DNA of 8,521 bases, from positions 1 to 8,521 of the forward strand of contig USSL01000062.1 in assembly GCA_900557175.1 (NCBI GenBank). The letters are read 5' to 3'. The position numbers and the translations under genes are program-made. Shown piece after piece: positions 1 through 7,035 of the stretch (positions within the stretch are counted from its first letter, which is position 1; each line of letters starts with the position of its first letter). The notes below the pieces were generated by a model. The model was not told the DNA's origin and did no database searches. It worked only from the letters and a program-made list of their open reading frames with translations. Origin of the DNA: an uncultured Eubacteriales bacterium (GTDB lineage: Bacteria > Bacillota > Clostridia > Lachnospirales > Lachnospiraceae).

Positions 1-894
1 ATTATTAAGTACAACCTGTCGCCGATTAATATTTCCGTCCACACAACAAATCCCGAGCTGCGCTGTCAAATGCTCCACAACCGTTTTGCCGGAAAAATTA
101 TGGCACAGCTTCAGAAGTTTTATGATAACGGCGTCATCATGAACGGTCAGATTGTTTTATGTAAAAACATTAATGACGGCGCCGAGCTTGAAAAGTCTAT
201 CGCCGACTTATCCCGGTTTCTGCCATATATGGAAAGTGTCTCTGTTGTGCCGATGGGTATGACAAAATACCGTGACGGCCTTGCGGCGGTTGAGCCTTTT
301 AATAGTGAGGACGCAAAAAAGGTTATTGAAGTTATAGAACGGTGGCAGAAAAAGCTTTATGATGAATATGGCACACATTTTATCCATGCCGGAGACGAGT
401 GGTATATTATGGCAGGGCTGCCGCTGCCAAAAGAAGAAACCTATGACGGCTATATCCAGCTTGAAAACGGCGTCGGCATGATGCGTCTTCTCATTGAAGA
501 ATTTCATGATGCGCTCTCTGAGGCAAAAGCCGATGAACGGATCATAAAAAAAGACATTGTAACTGGTAAGCTTGCCTATCCGTTTATATGCGGACTGATG
601 ACAGAGGCAAAAGAAAAATTCAAAAATCTCGAAGTAAATGTTCACTGCATCCGCAATGATTTTTTCGGAGAGAGCATTACAGTGACAGGTCTTGTGACCG
701 GACAGGATATTATCAGCCAGCTTAAAGACAAGCCGATGAGCGGTGAACTTTTAGTGCCTGTCAATATGCTCAGAAGCGGTGAGGAAGTTTTTTTGGATGA
801 TATCACCTTAAAAGATATTGAAAAAGCTTTACAAGTAAAAGCATGTATTATACAATCTAGTGGACAAGATTTAATGGATCTGATATTAAAATAA
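1..894 (+). CDS. DUF512 / radical SAM family protein of unknown function, 3' part
   Basis: The frame is open from the first base, so the start lies upstream of the window. 297 residues are visible, ending in TAA at 892-894; the Met codon at 70 is internal. Recognisable family landmarks are an NISVHTT segment near the window start (a DUF512 protein typically has LxVSVHAT there), VVPMGMTKYRDG (about nt 244-279), HAGDEWYIMAGLPLP (about 385-429), LENGVGMMR (460-486) and FFGESITVTGLVTGQD (about 661-708). Family members carry an N-terminal PDZ-like domain and a CxxxCxxC radical SAM motif; both would lie upstream and cannot be seen here. The biochemical role of the family is not established as far as I know. 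It sits 15 bases before der, as is common in Clostridia, so co-transcription with der-plsY-gpsA is likely. The family call is confident; the function is unknown. Confidence 0.9.
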   Translation: MIKYNLSPINISVHTTNPELRCQMLHNRFAGKIMAQLQKFYDNGVIMNGQIVLCKNINDGAELEKSIADLSRFLPYMESVSVVPMGMTKYRDGLAAVEPFNSEDAKKVIEVIERWQKKLYDEYGTHFIHAGDEWYIMAGLPLPKEETYDGYIQLENGVGMMRLLIEEFHDALSEAKADERIIKKDIVTGKLAYPFICGLMTEAKEKFKNLEVNVHCIRNDFFGESITVTGLVTGQDIISQLKDKPMSGELLVPVNMLRSGEEVFLDDITLKDIEKALQVKACIIQSSGQDLMDLILK

Positions 895-909
895 GAAGGA
901 GAACAGATT

Positions 910-2238
910 ATGAGCAGACCGATAGTTGCAGTTGTGGGACGTCCGAATGTCGGAAAGTCAACACTGTTTAATGTGCTGGCCGGCAAGAAGATAAGCATTG
1001 TCAAGGATACGCCCGGTGTTACAAGAGACAGGATTTATGCGGACGTCACATGGCTTGACATGCAGTTTACGCTTGTAGATACAGGCGGTATCGAGCCGGA
1101 GAGCAAGGATATTATTTTATCACAGATGCGTCAGCAGGCAGAGCTTGCCATTGAGACAGCCGACGTTATTATATTTATGACCGATGTGCGTCAGGGACTT
1201 ACAGACGCGGACACGAAAGTTGCCGATATGTTGAGAAAATCAGGCAAGCCAATCGTCCTTGCTGTCAATAAGGTTGATAATTTTGAAAAGTTTATGCTTG
1301 ATACTTATGAGTTTTATGGCCTTGGTCTTGGCGATCCGATGCCGATTTCCGCGGCGTCCATGCTTGGACTCGGCGATATGCTTGATGAGGTTGCAAAACA
1401 TTTTAATAAATCACAGACGGCAGAGGAAGAAGATGAACGTCCGAAAATTGCCATTGTCGGCAAGCCAAATGTCGGTAAATCTTCCCTTGTCAATCGTCTT
1501 GTCGGTGAAGACAGAGTGATTGTTTCCAATATCGCCGGCACGACAAGAGACGCCGTAGATACGCCTGTAAAATACCACGGCAAGGAATATGTCTTTATTG
1601 ATACAGCAGGCCTTCGCCGGAAAAATAAAATTAAAGAAGACTTAGAGCGCTACAGCATCATCCGTACAGTATCTGCCGTTGAGCGCGCCGATGTTGTCAT
1701 TTTAATGATCGACGCCGTTGAGGGTGTCACAGAGCAGGATGCCAAAATTGCAGGTATTGCCCATGAGCGCGGCAAAGGTATGATTATTGCTGTGAATAAG
1801 TGGGACGCCATCGAAAAGAACGATAAGACGATGAACAAATTTAAGGAGGATGTCCAGCGGACACTTTCATTTATGCCATATGCGGAGCTCATCTTTATTT
1901 CTGCATTAACCGGCCAGCGTATGCATAAGATTTATGAGACAATTGACATGGTGATTGAAAATCATGCGCTGCGTGTCGGCACAGGCGTTTTAAACGAAAT
2001 TTTATCCGAGGCTGTTGCCATGAAGCAGCCGCCGTCAGATAAAGGCAAGCGCTTAAGACTTTACTATATTACACAAGTGTCTGTCAAACCGCCGACCTTT
2101 GTTATTTTTATTAATGACAAAGAACTGACACATTTTTCATACACCCGCTATATTGAAAATAAAATCCGCGAAGCCTTTGGTTTCAGAGGCACACCGATTC
2201 ATTTTATTTACAGGGAGAGAAAGGACAAGGATAAATAA
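910..2238 (+). CDS. der: Ribosome biogenesis GTPase Der (EngA)
   Basis: Essential tandem GTPase that binds the 50S subunit and helps its late assembly in the cytoplasm. The 442 residues fit the usual length. GTPase domain 1 has P-loop GRPNVGKS (10-17), DTGG (57-60), NKVD (120-123) and SAAS (147-150). An acidic linker with EEEDE (about 172-176) leads to GTPase domain 2, with GKPNVGKS (184-191), DTAG (231-234), NKWD (296-299) and SAL (331-333). The C-terminal KH-like domain spans about 352-437 and ends in the family-typical [12 protein letters not shown]. All G motifs are intact. The start is supported by AGAAGGAGA at 895-902, eight bases before the ATG, and by the standard [14 protein letters not shown] beginning. 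It lies between the DUF512 gene and plsY, and its TAA shares one base with the plsY ATG. Confidence 0.98.
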   Translation: MSRPIVAVVGRPNVGKSTLFNVLAGKKISIVKDTPGVTRDRIYADVTWLDMQFTLVDTGGIEPESKDIILSQMRQQAELAIETADVIIFMTDVRQGLTDADTKVADMLRKSGKPIVLAVNKVDNFEKFMLDTYEFYGLGLGDPMPISAASMLGLGDMLDEVAKHFNKSQTAEEEDERPKIAIVGKPNVGKSSLVNRLVGEDRVIVSNIAGTTRDAVDTPVKYHGKEYVFIDTAGLRRKNKIKEDLERYSIIRTVSAVERADVVILMIDAVEGVTEQDAKIAGIAHERGKGMIIAVNKWDAIEKNDKTMNKFKEDVQRTLSFMPYAELIFISALTGQRMHKIYETIDMVIENHALRVGTGVLNEILSEAVAMKQPPSDKGKRLRLYYITQVSVKPPTFVIFINDKELTHFSYTRYIENKIREAFGFRGTPIHFIYRERKDKDK

Positions 2239-2855
2239 TGGTCATAAAAATTATTTTATGCTTGTGCATCGGTTATTTGTTCGGCTGTATTCAGTCGGGC
2301 TACATTTACGGTCGCTGTCACGGAATTGATATCCGCGACTACGGCAGCGGCAATGCCGGTACTACGAATGTTTTGAGAACACTTGGCAAAAAAGCCGGTT
2401 ACATTACTTATGCGGGCGATGCCCTCAAGGGTGTTGCTGCAATTATGCTTGTTAGATACGTCATTTTTGCAAACAGCGGTATTGATATGTCGCTTCTGAC
2501 AATGTATACAGGCTTCGGCGTTGTGCTGGGCCACAATTATCCTTTTTATCTGAAATTTAAGGGCGGCAAAGGCATTGCCGTGACCTCCGGCGTTATGTTT
2601 GCTTTCGACTGGCGGTTCGCCGCCCTTGCCCTGATTGTTTTTGCCGTCGCTTTTTATACAACGCGCTATGTGTCTGTAGGTTCACTGGCCATTACAGCGC
2701 TCTTTCCGATATGCTGCCTGATTTTTTATTTCGGACAGTGGCACTTATTTATCATCAGTGTTTTATTTTGGGCAATGGCATGGTGGCGTCACCGGGCAAA
2801 TATTTCCCGGCTCATTCACGGCACCGAAAATAAATTTGAAAAAAAGAAAAAGTAA
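2238..2855 (+). CDS. plsY: Acyl-phosphate:glycerol-3-phosphate acyltransferase PlsY
   Basis: Integral membrane enzyme that transfers an acyl chain from acyl-phosphate (made by PlsX) to sn-glycerol-3-phosphate, giving lysophosphatidic acid, the first committed step of phospholipid synthesis. At 205 residues it has the normal family length. The conserved loops are visible: RDYGSGNAGTTNVLRTLG (33-50), GHNYPFYLKFKGGKGIA (98-114) and the C-terminal WRHRANISRLIHGTE (183-197). Hydrophobic membrane segments lie near 3-22, 62-78, 87-99, 124-142 and 147-182, followed by a Lys-rich tail. The start codon overlaps the der stop (TAATG) and the nearest SD-like stretch (AAAGGA) is about 12 bases away, so translation is probably coupled to der. 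The next gene, gpsA, supplies its glycerol-3-phosphate. Confidence 0.97.
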   Translation: MVIKIILCLCIGYLFGCIQSGYIYGRCHGIDIRDYGSGNAGTTNVLRTLGKKAGYITYAGDALKGVAAIMLVRYVIFANSGIDMSLLTMYTGFGVVLGHNYPFYLKFKGGKGIAVTSGVMFAFDWRFAALALIVFAVAFYTTRYVSVGSLAITALFPICCLIFYFGQWHLFIISVLFWAMAWWRHRANISRLIHGTENKFEKKKK

Positions 2856-2867
2856 AGAGGTGCAGTT

Positions 2868-3878
2868 ATGGCACGTATAGGAATTATTGGTATGGGCAGC
2901 TGGGGCACAGCCCTCGCCTTCGTTTTAAATCATAATGGTCACGACGTTTCCATGTGGTCAAAGCTTTCCGACGAAGTTGCAATGCTCAATACATACCACG
3001 AGCATCAGACAAAGCTTCCGGGAGTTTCGCTTTCTCCAGAGATTAAAGCTGTCACAAGCCTTAAAGAAGTTTGCTGCGGCAAAAATTTGCTTGTTTTTGC
3101 CGTGCCGTCTGTTTTTGTGCGCCAGACAGCTAAAGAAGCTGCCCCTTATATTCAGTCGGGACAGCTTGTTGTCAATGTGGCAAAAGGCATCGAAGACACA
3201 TCGTTAAAGCTTTTATCCGAGGTGCTTTCAGAAGAACTTCCGGAAGCAAAAATCGCGGTGCTTTCAGGTCCGTCCCACGCAGAGGAGGTAGGCAGAGGCA
3301 TTCCGACAACACTTGTTGCCGGTGCGCAGACACAAGAAGATGCCGCCTATATCCAGCAAATATTTATGAACAATGTACTTCGTGTTTACACAAGTCCTGA
3401 CATTACAGGCATCGAGCTTGGCGGCGCACTTAAAAATGTCATTGCGCTTGCCGCCGGTGTGGCTGACGGTCTCGGCTATGGCGATAATACAAAGGCTGCC
3501 TTAATGACAAGGGGCATTGCCGAAATGAGCCGCTTAGGTGTTGCTTGCGGCGGACGTTCAGAAACATTTTCGGGTCTTTCCGGTATCGGCGATTTAATTG
3601 TGACATGCACAAGCCGTCACAGCCGCAATAGAAAATGCGGCTACCTCATTGGGCAGGGTATGAGTCTTGAAGCAGCAGCAAAAGAGGTGAAGATGGTTGT
3701 CGAAGGCGTCTATTCGGCAAAAGCAGCGCTTGAACTTGCGAAGCGTCATCAGGTCGATATGCCGATTGTTGCCGAAGTCAATGCCGTTTTATTCCATGGA
3801 AAAACAGCCAAAGATGCCGTGACAGACTTATTTTTAAGAGACGGCCGGGTAGAGCACGGCAGCCTTACATGGAAATAA
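2868..3878 (+). CDS. gpsA: NAD(P)-dependent glycerol-3-phosphate dehydrogenase GpsA
   Basis: Cytoplasmic enzyme that reduces dihydroxyacetone phosphate to sn-glycerol-3-phosphate, the head-group precursor used by PlsY just upstream. The 336 residues fit the family. The N-terminal Rossmann fold has GMGSWG (8-13). The conserved NVAKGI (103-108) and LSGPSHAEEV (132-141) follow. The C-terminal substrate domain has ELGGALKN (183-190) with the probable catalytic Lys189, then GDNTKAALMTRG (205-216), the SGLSGIGDL segment (236-243) and TSRHSRNR (248-255). Nothing is missing. The start is set by GAGGTG at 2857-2862, five bases before the ATG and only 12 bases after the plsY stop. It is the last gene of the run; a strong terminator hairpin begins 31 bases after its stop. 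Confidence 0.98.
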   Translation: MARIGIIGMGSWGTALAFVLNHNGHDVSMWSKLSDEVAMLNTYHEHQTKLPGVSLSPEIKAVTSLKEVCCGKNLLVFAVPSVFVRQTAKEAAPYIQSGQLVVNVAKGIEDTSLKLLSEVLSEELPEAKIAVLSGPSHAEEVGRGIPTTLVAGAQTQEDAAYIQQIFMNNVLRVYTSPDITGIELGGALKNVIALAAGVADGLGYGDNTKAALMTRGIAEMSRLGVACGGRSETFSGLSGIGDLIVTCTSRHSRNRKCGYLIGQGMSLEAAAKEVKMVVEGVYSAKAALELAKRHQVDMPIVAEVNAVLFHGKTAKDAVTDLFLRDGRVEHGSLTWK

Positions 3879-3879
3879 A

Positions 3880-3902
3880 GACACCGGAAAATTTCCTGTG
3901 TC
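3880..3902 (+). other. Short imperfect hairpin after gpsA
   Basis: GACAC (3880-3884) pairs with GTGTC (3898-3902), and GGAA (3886-3889) pairs with TTCC (3893-3896), with one C/T mismatch between the two stems and a three-base loop. It begins one base after the gpsA stop codon. No T tract follows, so it is not a canonical terminator. It could stabilise the 3' end of the gpsA mRNA or be part of an operator. Its last two bases overlap the proposed -35 element of spoIVA. Confidence 0.45.
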
Positions 3903-3929
3903 ATAAAATAAAAACTCCTTTCATATACT
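3901..3929 (+). promoter_or_regulatory. Putative SigE-type promoter of spoIVA
   Basis: TCATAAA (3901-3907) and CATATACT (3922-3929) are separated by 14 bases. From memory, the B. subtilis SigE consensus is kmATATT, 14-15 bases, CATACAnT. The match is 5 of 7 at -35 and 6 of 7 defined positions at -10. SigE controls spoIVA in B. subtilis, which agrees with the placement. Transcription would start near 3936-3938, leaving a leader of about 23 bases that keeps the SD but lacks the 5' arm of the overlapping hairpin. Confidence 0.6.
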
Positions 3930-3959
3930 GTTATCAGTATACGTGGAAGGAGTTTTTTT
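3910..3959 (+). terminator. Intrinsic terminator of the gpsA operon, overlapping the spoIVA leader
   Basis: Bases 3910-3923 pair with 3944-3957 (14 pairs, one of them U-G). A two-base bulge (3942-3943) follows, then 3924-3930 pair perfectly with 3935-3941 around a TTAT loop. The T run at 3953-3959 completes a terminator shape, and the A run on the 5' arm makes it potentially bidirectional, although no gene on the opposite strand needs it. The 3' arm includes the spoIVA ribosome binding site and the T run abuts the spoIVA ATG, so the structure can also mask translation of any read-through RNA. The structure is read directly from sequence; both functions are inferred. Confidence 0.8.
3945..3952 (+). 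promoter_or_regulatory. spoIVA ribosome binding site inside a hairpin arm
   Basis: GGAAGGAG lies seven bases (all T) before the spoIVA ATG. Every base of it is paired in the hairpin at 3910-3957, so it is free only when the 5' arm is absent or unfolded. Confidence 0.85.
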
Positions 3960-5447
3960 ATGATTAAATATAAAGACTTTAATCTTTACCGGGATATCCG
4001 TGAGCGCACCGGCGGTGAGCTTTTTATCGGGGTTGTCGGTCCTGTCCGTACCGGCAAGTCAACATTTATCCGCCGGTTTATGAGTCAGATGGTAATTCCA
4101 GCAATGGATGAAGCAAACAAAAGTCTCGCAACCGACGAACTGCCTGTCAGCGGCAAGGGAACACTCATTACAACTGTAGAGCCTAAATTTGTGCCAAAAG
4201 AAGCGGTCAATGTGTCACTTGGCGGCGGCCGCCTCGATGTGCGTATCCGCCTCATTGATTGTGTCGGCTATATTGTTGAGGGCGCTTCCGGCGTCATGGA
4301 CAAAGAAAAAGAGCGGATGGTAAAAACACCGTGGTTTAAAGAAGAAATTCCATTTTCAAAGGCGGCACACATCGGCACACAAAAGGTTATACGGGATCAT
4401 TCCACCATCGGCATTGTTTTAACCAGTGACGGAAGCTTTGGTGAAATCGGGCGTTCCCAGTTTGAAGCCGCCGAGGAAAAAACGATTTCCGAATTAAAAG
4501 CTATCGGCAAGCCGTTTATTATTATATTAAACTGTACCAGACCGGATCATGATGAAACATTAAAGCTTTGTAAGCGCCTTGAAGAAAAATATAGCGTCAG
4601 CGTCCTTGCTGTCAACTGCGATCAGCTTATGCGCCAGGACATTGACAAAATCATGTCCGCCGTTCTCTTTGAATTTCCAATCAGCGCCGTCAACTTCTTT
4701 CTGCCGGAATGGTTTGAACTTCTGCCGGCAGAAAATCCGTTAAAAACCGCCGTTTTAGAATGTGCCCGCGCATTTATGGAAAAAATTTTTGTTATTAAGG
4801 ATATTGAAATTAATCAGGCGCTCATTGCCAATGACTATATTGAAAAATATTATATTGATGAAATCAATACAGCGACCGGCAACGTCAATATTTCCATAAA
4901 GCTTAAATCCTGCTATTATTATGAACTTTTAAGCCAAATGTTAGACACTCCTGTTCGCGGTGAATATGAGCTGATACGCCATTTGAATATGCTTTCCGAA
5001 AAGAAGCAGCAATTCGATAAGGTAGCACAGGCGCTTACGCAGGTCAGTCAAAAGGGCTACGGTGCCGTCATGCCTGCGCGCAGTGAAATTACAGTGGAAG
5101 ATCCGGTGATTATCAAGCACGGCAGCAAATATGGCGTCAACATTAAGGTCAACGCACCGTCCATACATATGATTAGCGCCAATATTGAAACGGAAATCGC
5201 ACCGCTTGTCGGAACCCAGAAGCAGGCTCAGGATCTTGTAGACTATATTAAAGCTTCTGCCGCCGAAAGCGAGGATGGCAGTGTGTGGCATACACTTATT
5301 TTAGGAAAATCCATGGGCGAGCTTGTGGACGAGGGCGTTAAAACAAAGATATCCAAAATGACCGATACGTGTCAGGAAAAAATGCAGGAAACACTGCAAA
5401 AAATCATCAATGAAAGTAACGGCAATGTGATTTTCGTAATTATATAG
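3960..5447 (+). CDS. spoIVA: Stage IV sporulation protein A (spore coat morphogenetic ATPase)
   Basis: Made in the mother cell, SpoIVA binds the outer forespore membrane (through SpoVM in B. subtilis) and polymerises with ATP hydrolysis into the platform of the spore coat; it is also needed for cortex formation. The 495 residues compare with 492 in B. subtilis. The N-terminal TRAFAC-type ATPase domain begins after RERTGGELFIGVVG and has Walker A GPVRTGKS (27-34), threonines 71-72 in the LITTVEPKF segment (probable sensor threonines) and Walker B-like LIDCVGY (98-104). Other family blocks are KTPWFKEEIPF (122-132), DHSTIGIV (146-153), KPFIIILN (184-191), GYGAVMPA (366-373), APSIHMI (399-405) and IGT-like LVGTQKQ (416-422). 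The hydrophobic C-terminus IFVII matches the membrane-anchoring end of the family. No SigA promoter is evident; a SigE-like promoter and a hairpin-embedded SD precede it. It marks the organism as endospore forming. Confidence 0.97.
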   Translation: MIKYKDFNLYRDIRERTGGELFIGVVGPVRTGKSTFIRRFMSQMVIPAMDEANKSLATDELPVSGKGTLITTVEPKFVPKEAVNVSLGGGRLDVRIRLIDCVGYIVEGASGVMDKEKERMVKTPWFKEEIPFSKAAHIGTQKVIRDHSTIGIVLTSDGSFGEIGRSQFEAAEEKTISELKAIGKPFIIILNCTRPDHDETLKLCKRLEEKYSVSVLAVNCDQLMRQDIDKIMSAVLFEFPISAVNFFLPEWFELLPAENPLKTAVLECARAFMEKIFVIKDIEINQALIANDYIEKYYIDEINTATGNVNISIKLKSCYYYELLSQMLDTPVRGEYELIRHLNMLSEKKQQFDKVAQALTQVSQKGYGAVMPARSEITVEDPVIIKHGSKYGVNIKVNAPSIHMISANIETEIAPLVGTQKQAQDLVDYIKASAAESEDGSVWHTLILGKSMGELVDEGVKTKISKMTDTCQEKMQETLQKIINESNGNVIFVII

Positions 5448-5458
5448 CGGTGCATACA

Positions 5459-5487
5459 GTGTCAAATCAGCGTTTATATGCTATACT
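5459..5487 (+). promoter_or_regulatory. Putative SigA-type extended -10 promoter of the beta-glucosidase gene
   Basis: GTGTCA (5459-5464, 4 of 6 to TTGACA) is 17 bases before TATACT (5482-5487, 5 of 6 to TATAAT), and TG at 5479-5480 gives an extended -10. The start would fall near 5494. TACAGT at 5455-5460 and ACTGTA at 5485-5490 are inverted copies touching both promoter elements. This promoter lies downstream of the in-frame ATG at 5478, which argues for the later start at 5520. Confidence 0.6.
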
Positions 5488-5492
5488 GTAAA

Positions 5493-5502
5493 TATTGCAA
5501 TA
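5493..5502. promoter_or_regulatory. 10-base perfect palindrome at the predicted transcription start
   Basis: TATTGCAATA is self-complementary and covers the predicted +1 of the beta-glucosidase transcript, between the -10 element and the SD. The position suits a repressor site. A 10-base palindrome is short enough to occur by chance in AT-rich leader DNA, so this is tentative. Confidence 0.3.
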
Positions 5503-5503
5503 C

Positions 5504-5513
5504 AAAGGAGGAG
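5504..5513 (+). promoter_or_regulatory. Ribosome binding site that sets the beta-glucosidase start
   Basis: AAAGGAGGAG ends six bases before the ATG at 5520, an ideal spacing. The upstream in-frame ATG at 5478 has no SD and precedes the predicted transcription start. Confidence 0.85.
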
Positions 5514-5519
5514 AAAAAT

Positions 5520-6878
5520 ATGTGCTTTAAAAAGGATTTTGCATGGGGTGCCGCAACAGCCTCTTATCAGGTTGAGGGCGCCGCAAAGGAAGATGGCAGA
5601 GGTTTGTCCGTGTGGGACGTTTTCTGCGAAAAACATGGAAAGGTCAAAGATGCCACAAACGGCGACATTGCCTGCGACCATTATCATAAATATGAAGAAG
5701 ATGTGAGCCTTATGGCACAGATGGGACTTAAGGCTTATCGTTTTTCTGTCAGCTGGTCAAGAATTATGCCAAACGGCACAGGTGAAGTAAATCAGAAGGG
5801 CATTGATTTTTATAACAACCTGATTGACTGTCTGCTCAAACATGATATCGAACCATATCTTACATTATTTCACTGGGATCTGCCTTATGCTCTCCACAAA
5901 AAGGGCGGCTGGCTCAACGATGAAAGTCCGGAATGGTTTGCCGCTTATACAAAAGTTATTGCCGAAAACTTTTCTGACAGAGTAAAGTATTTCTTTACAT
6001 TTAACGAACCGCAGTGCTTTGTAGGACTTGGCTACTTAGGCGATTATCATGCGCCGGGGCTTAACGGTCCCGACAGAGATGCCTTTGCGGCAGCTCACAA
6101 CGTTTTAAAGGCTCACGGCCGCGCGGTGCAGGTACTGCGCGAATACAGCAGCCAGCCGGTCAAGATTGGCTTTGCACCGACAGGAAAGTATACTTATCCG
6201 AAAACATCATCACCTGAAGATATTGAAGCTTCAAAAAAGATGACCTTTGAAAAAATTCCTTTAGAGGACTGGGTATGGAGTGTAACATGGTGGAGTGATC
6301 CGATTTTCCTCGGCAAATATCCTGAAGACGTATGTGAAAAATATAAAGACGTTTTACCGGAAATTGCAGAGGAAGATATGAAGCTCATAAGCCAGCCGAT
6401 TGACTTCATTGGTCAAAACATCTATGATGGCCGTATGGTTTACTATAACCGTGACGGCGAGCCGGAATTTGTCCGCGACGATGTCGGCTTTCCTTATACA
6501 AATGTCAATAGTCCTGTCACACCTGAAATTCTTTACTGGCATCCGAAGTTTCTTTATGAGCGCTATAAAAAACCGGTGATTGTCACAGAAAGCGGTATGG
6601 CAGCCATCGACCTTATGTCGGATGACGGCTCGGTTCACGACGGCAGCCGCATTGCCTACCTTGAGAGTTACTTAAAAAATCTTAAAAAAGCAGCCGCTGA
6701 AGTGCCGATTGACGGCTATTTCGCATGGTCGCTGATGGATAACTTTGAATGGGCTCACGGCTATCAGGGACGTTTCGGTCTTATTTATGTCGATTACCGG
6801 ACACAAAAGCGCACCTTTAAAGACTCTGCGCACTGGTATAAAAAGGTCATTGAAAGCAATGGCGGTATACTTTCATAA
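5520..6878 (+). CDS. Family GH1 beta-glucosidase, cytoplasmic
   Basis: Retaining glycosidase that hydrolyses beta-glucosides such as cellobiose or aryl glucosides. With the start at 5520 it has 452 residues, normal for bacterial GH1 enzymes. The N-terminal signature FAWGAATASYQVEGA (7-21) fits the family pattern. The acid/base Glu163 is in TFNEP (160-164) and the nucleophile Glu357 in VTESG (355-359). Glycone-site residues are visible: Gln17, His118 in FHWD, Trp403, Glu410 and Trp411. The segment NFEWAHGYQ (408-416) has Glu410, where 6-phospho-beta-glucosidases usually have Ser, so the substrate is probably unphosphorylated. No PTS gene is adjacent, which agrees. No signal peptide is seen, so the sugar must be imported. 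The odd feature is Ser358 in place of the very conserved Asn of TENG. It appears monocistronic, with its own promoter and terminator. The exact substrate cannot be read from sequence. Confidence 0.95.
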   Translation: MCFKKDFAWGAATASYQVEGAAKEDGRGLSVWDVFCEKHGKVKDATNGDIACDHYHKYEEDVSLMAQMGLKAYRFSVSWSRIMPNGTGEVNQKGIDFYNNLIDCLLKHDIEPYLTLFHWDLPYALHKKGGWLNDESPEWFAAYTKVIAENFSDRVKYFFTFNEPQCFVGLGYLGDYHAPGLNGPDRDAFAAAHNVLKAHGRAVQVLREYSSQPVKIGFAPTGKYTYPKTSSPEDIEASKKMTFEKIPLEDWVWSVTWWSDPIFLGKYPEDVCEKYKDVLPEIAEEDMKLISQPIDFIGQNIYDGRMVYYNRDGEPEFVRDDVGFPYTNVNSPVTPEILYWHPKFLYERYKKPVIVTESGMAAIDLMSDDGSVHDGSRIAYLESYLKNLKKAAAEVPIDGYFAWSLMDNFEWAHGYQGRFGLIYVDYRTQKRTFKDSAHWYKKVIESNGGILS

Positions 6879-6888
6879 ATTGTATGTT

Positions 6889-6924
6889 GACGGACGGAAG
6901 CTTCAAAGTTTCCGTCTGTTTTTT
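6889..6924 (+). terminator. Intrinsic terminator after the beta-glucosidase gene
   Basis: Bases 6890-6901 pair with 6908-6919 (12 pairs, two of them G-U), around a TTCAAA loop, followed by a run of six T at 6919-6924. It starts 11 bases after the stop codon, separating the gene from leuC. Confidence 0.88.
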
Positions 6925-6970
6925 AATGACATAGGAAATTACTTTAATGGATGCGACCAGATGCATATGG

Positions 6971-6991
6971 AATGTGACACTTTATCACATT
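6971..6991. promoter_or_regulatory. Inverted repeat AATGTGA-N7-TCACATT, candidate operator upstream of leuC
   Basis: Perfect 7-base arms (6971-6977 and 6985-6991) with a CACTTTA spacer. A third copy of AATGTGA lies at 7023-7029, immediately before and overlapping the extended -10 region of the leuC promoter. The arms of 6983-6992 and 7022-7031 are perfect 10-base inverted copies (TATCACATTA and TAATGTGATA). The TGTGA/TCACA halves resemble Crp/Fnr-family sites, but the spacer is 7 bases instead of 6. The regulator is unknown. Confidence 0.55.
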
Positions 6992-7006
6992 AATTTACAA
7001 TATTGC

Positions 7007-7035
7007 TTTTCATTTGAAAAATAATGTGATATGAT
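7007..7035 (+). promoter_or_regulatory. Putative leuC promoter with extended -10
   Basis: TTTTCA (7007-7012, 4 of 6 to TTGACA) is 17 bases before TATGAT (7030-7035, 5 of 6 to TATAAT), with TG at 7027-7028 forming an extended -10. The start would be near 7042, giving a leader of about 43 bases. TTTTCA-TT-TGAAAA (7007-7020) is an inverted repeat covering the -35. The leader is too short for a T-box and shows none of its motifs. Confidence 0.6.

Noticed and set aside
208..1004. Long antisense open frames (208-645 and 642-1004, minus strand)
   Set aside because: They lie opposite DUF512 and der, whose protein motifs are unambiguous; they have no SD or recognisable product and are compositional shadows.
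3880..3902. First hairpin after gpsA as the operon terminator
   Set aside because: It lacks a T tract; the longer hairpin at 3910-3957 with a T run is the better terminator.
5478..5519. Upstream ATG adding 14 residues to the beta-glucosidase
   Set aside because: The extra residues are not GH1-like, no SD precedes 5478, the ATG overlaps the promoter, and an ideal SD serves 5520.
6745..6993. 82-codon + strand frame running from inside the beta-glucosidase gene into the intergenic region
   Set aside because: It starts within the conserved C-terminus of the GH1 gene, has no SD, and crosses the terminator at 6889-6924.
6947..7024. 25-codon frame upstream of leuC as a leader peptide
   Set aside because: It has no SD, is not rich in leucine codons, and lies upstream of the predicted leuC transcription start.
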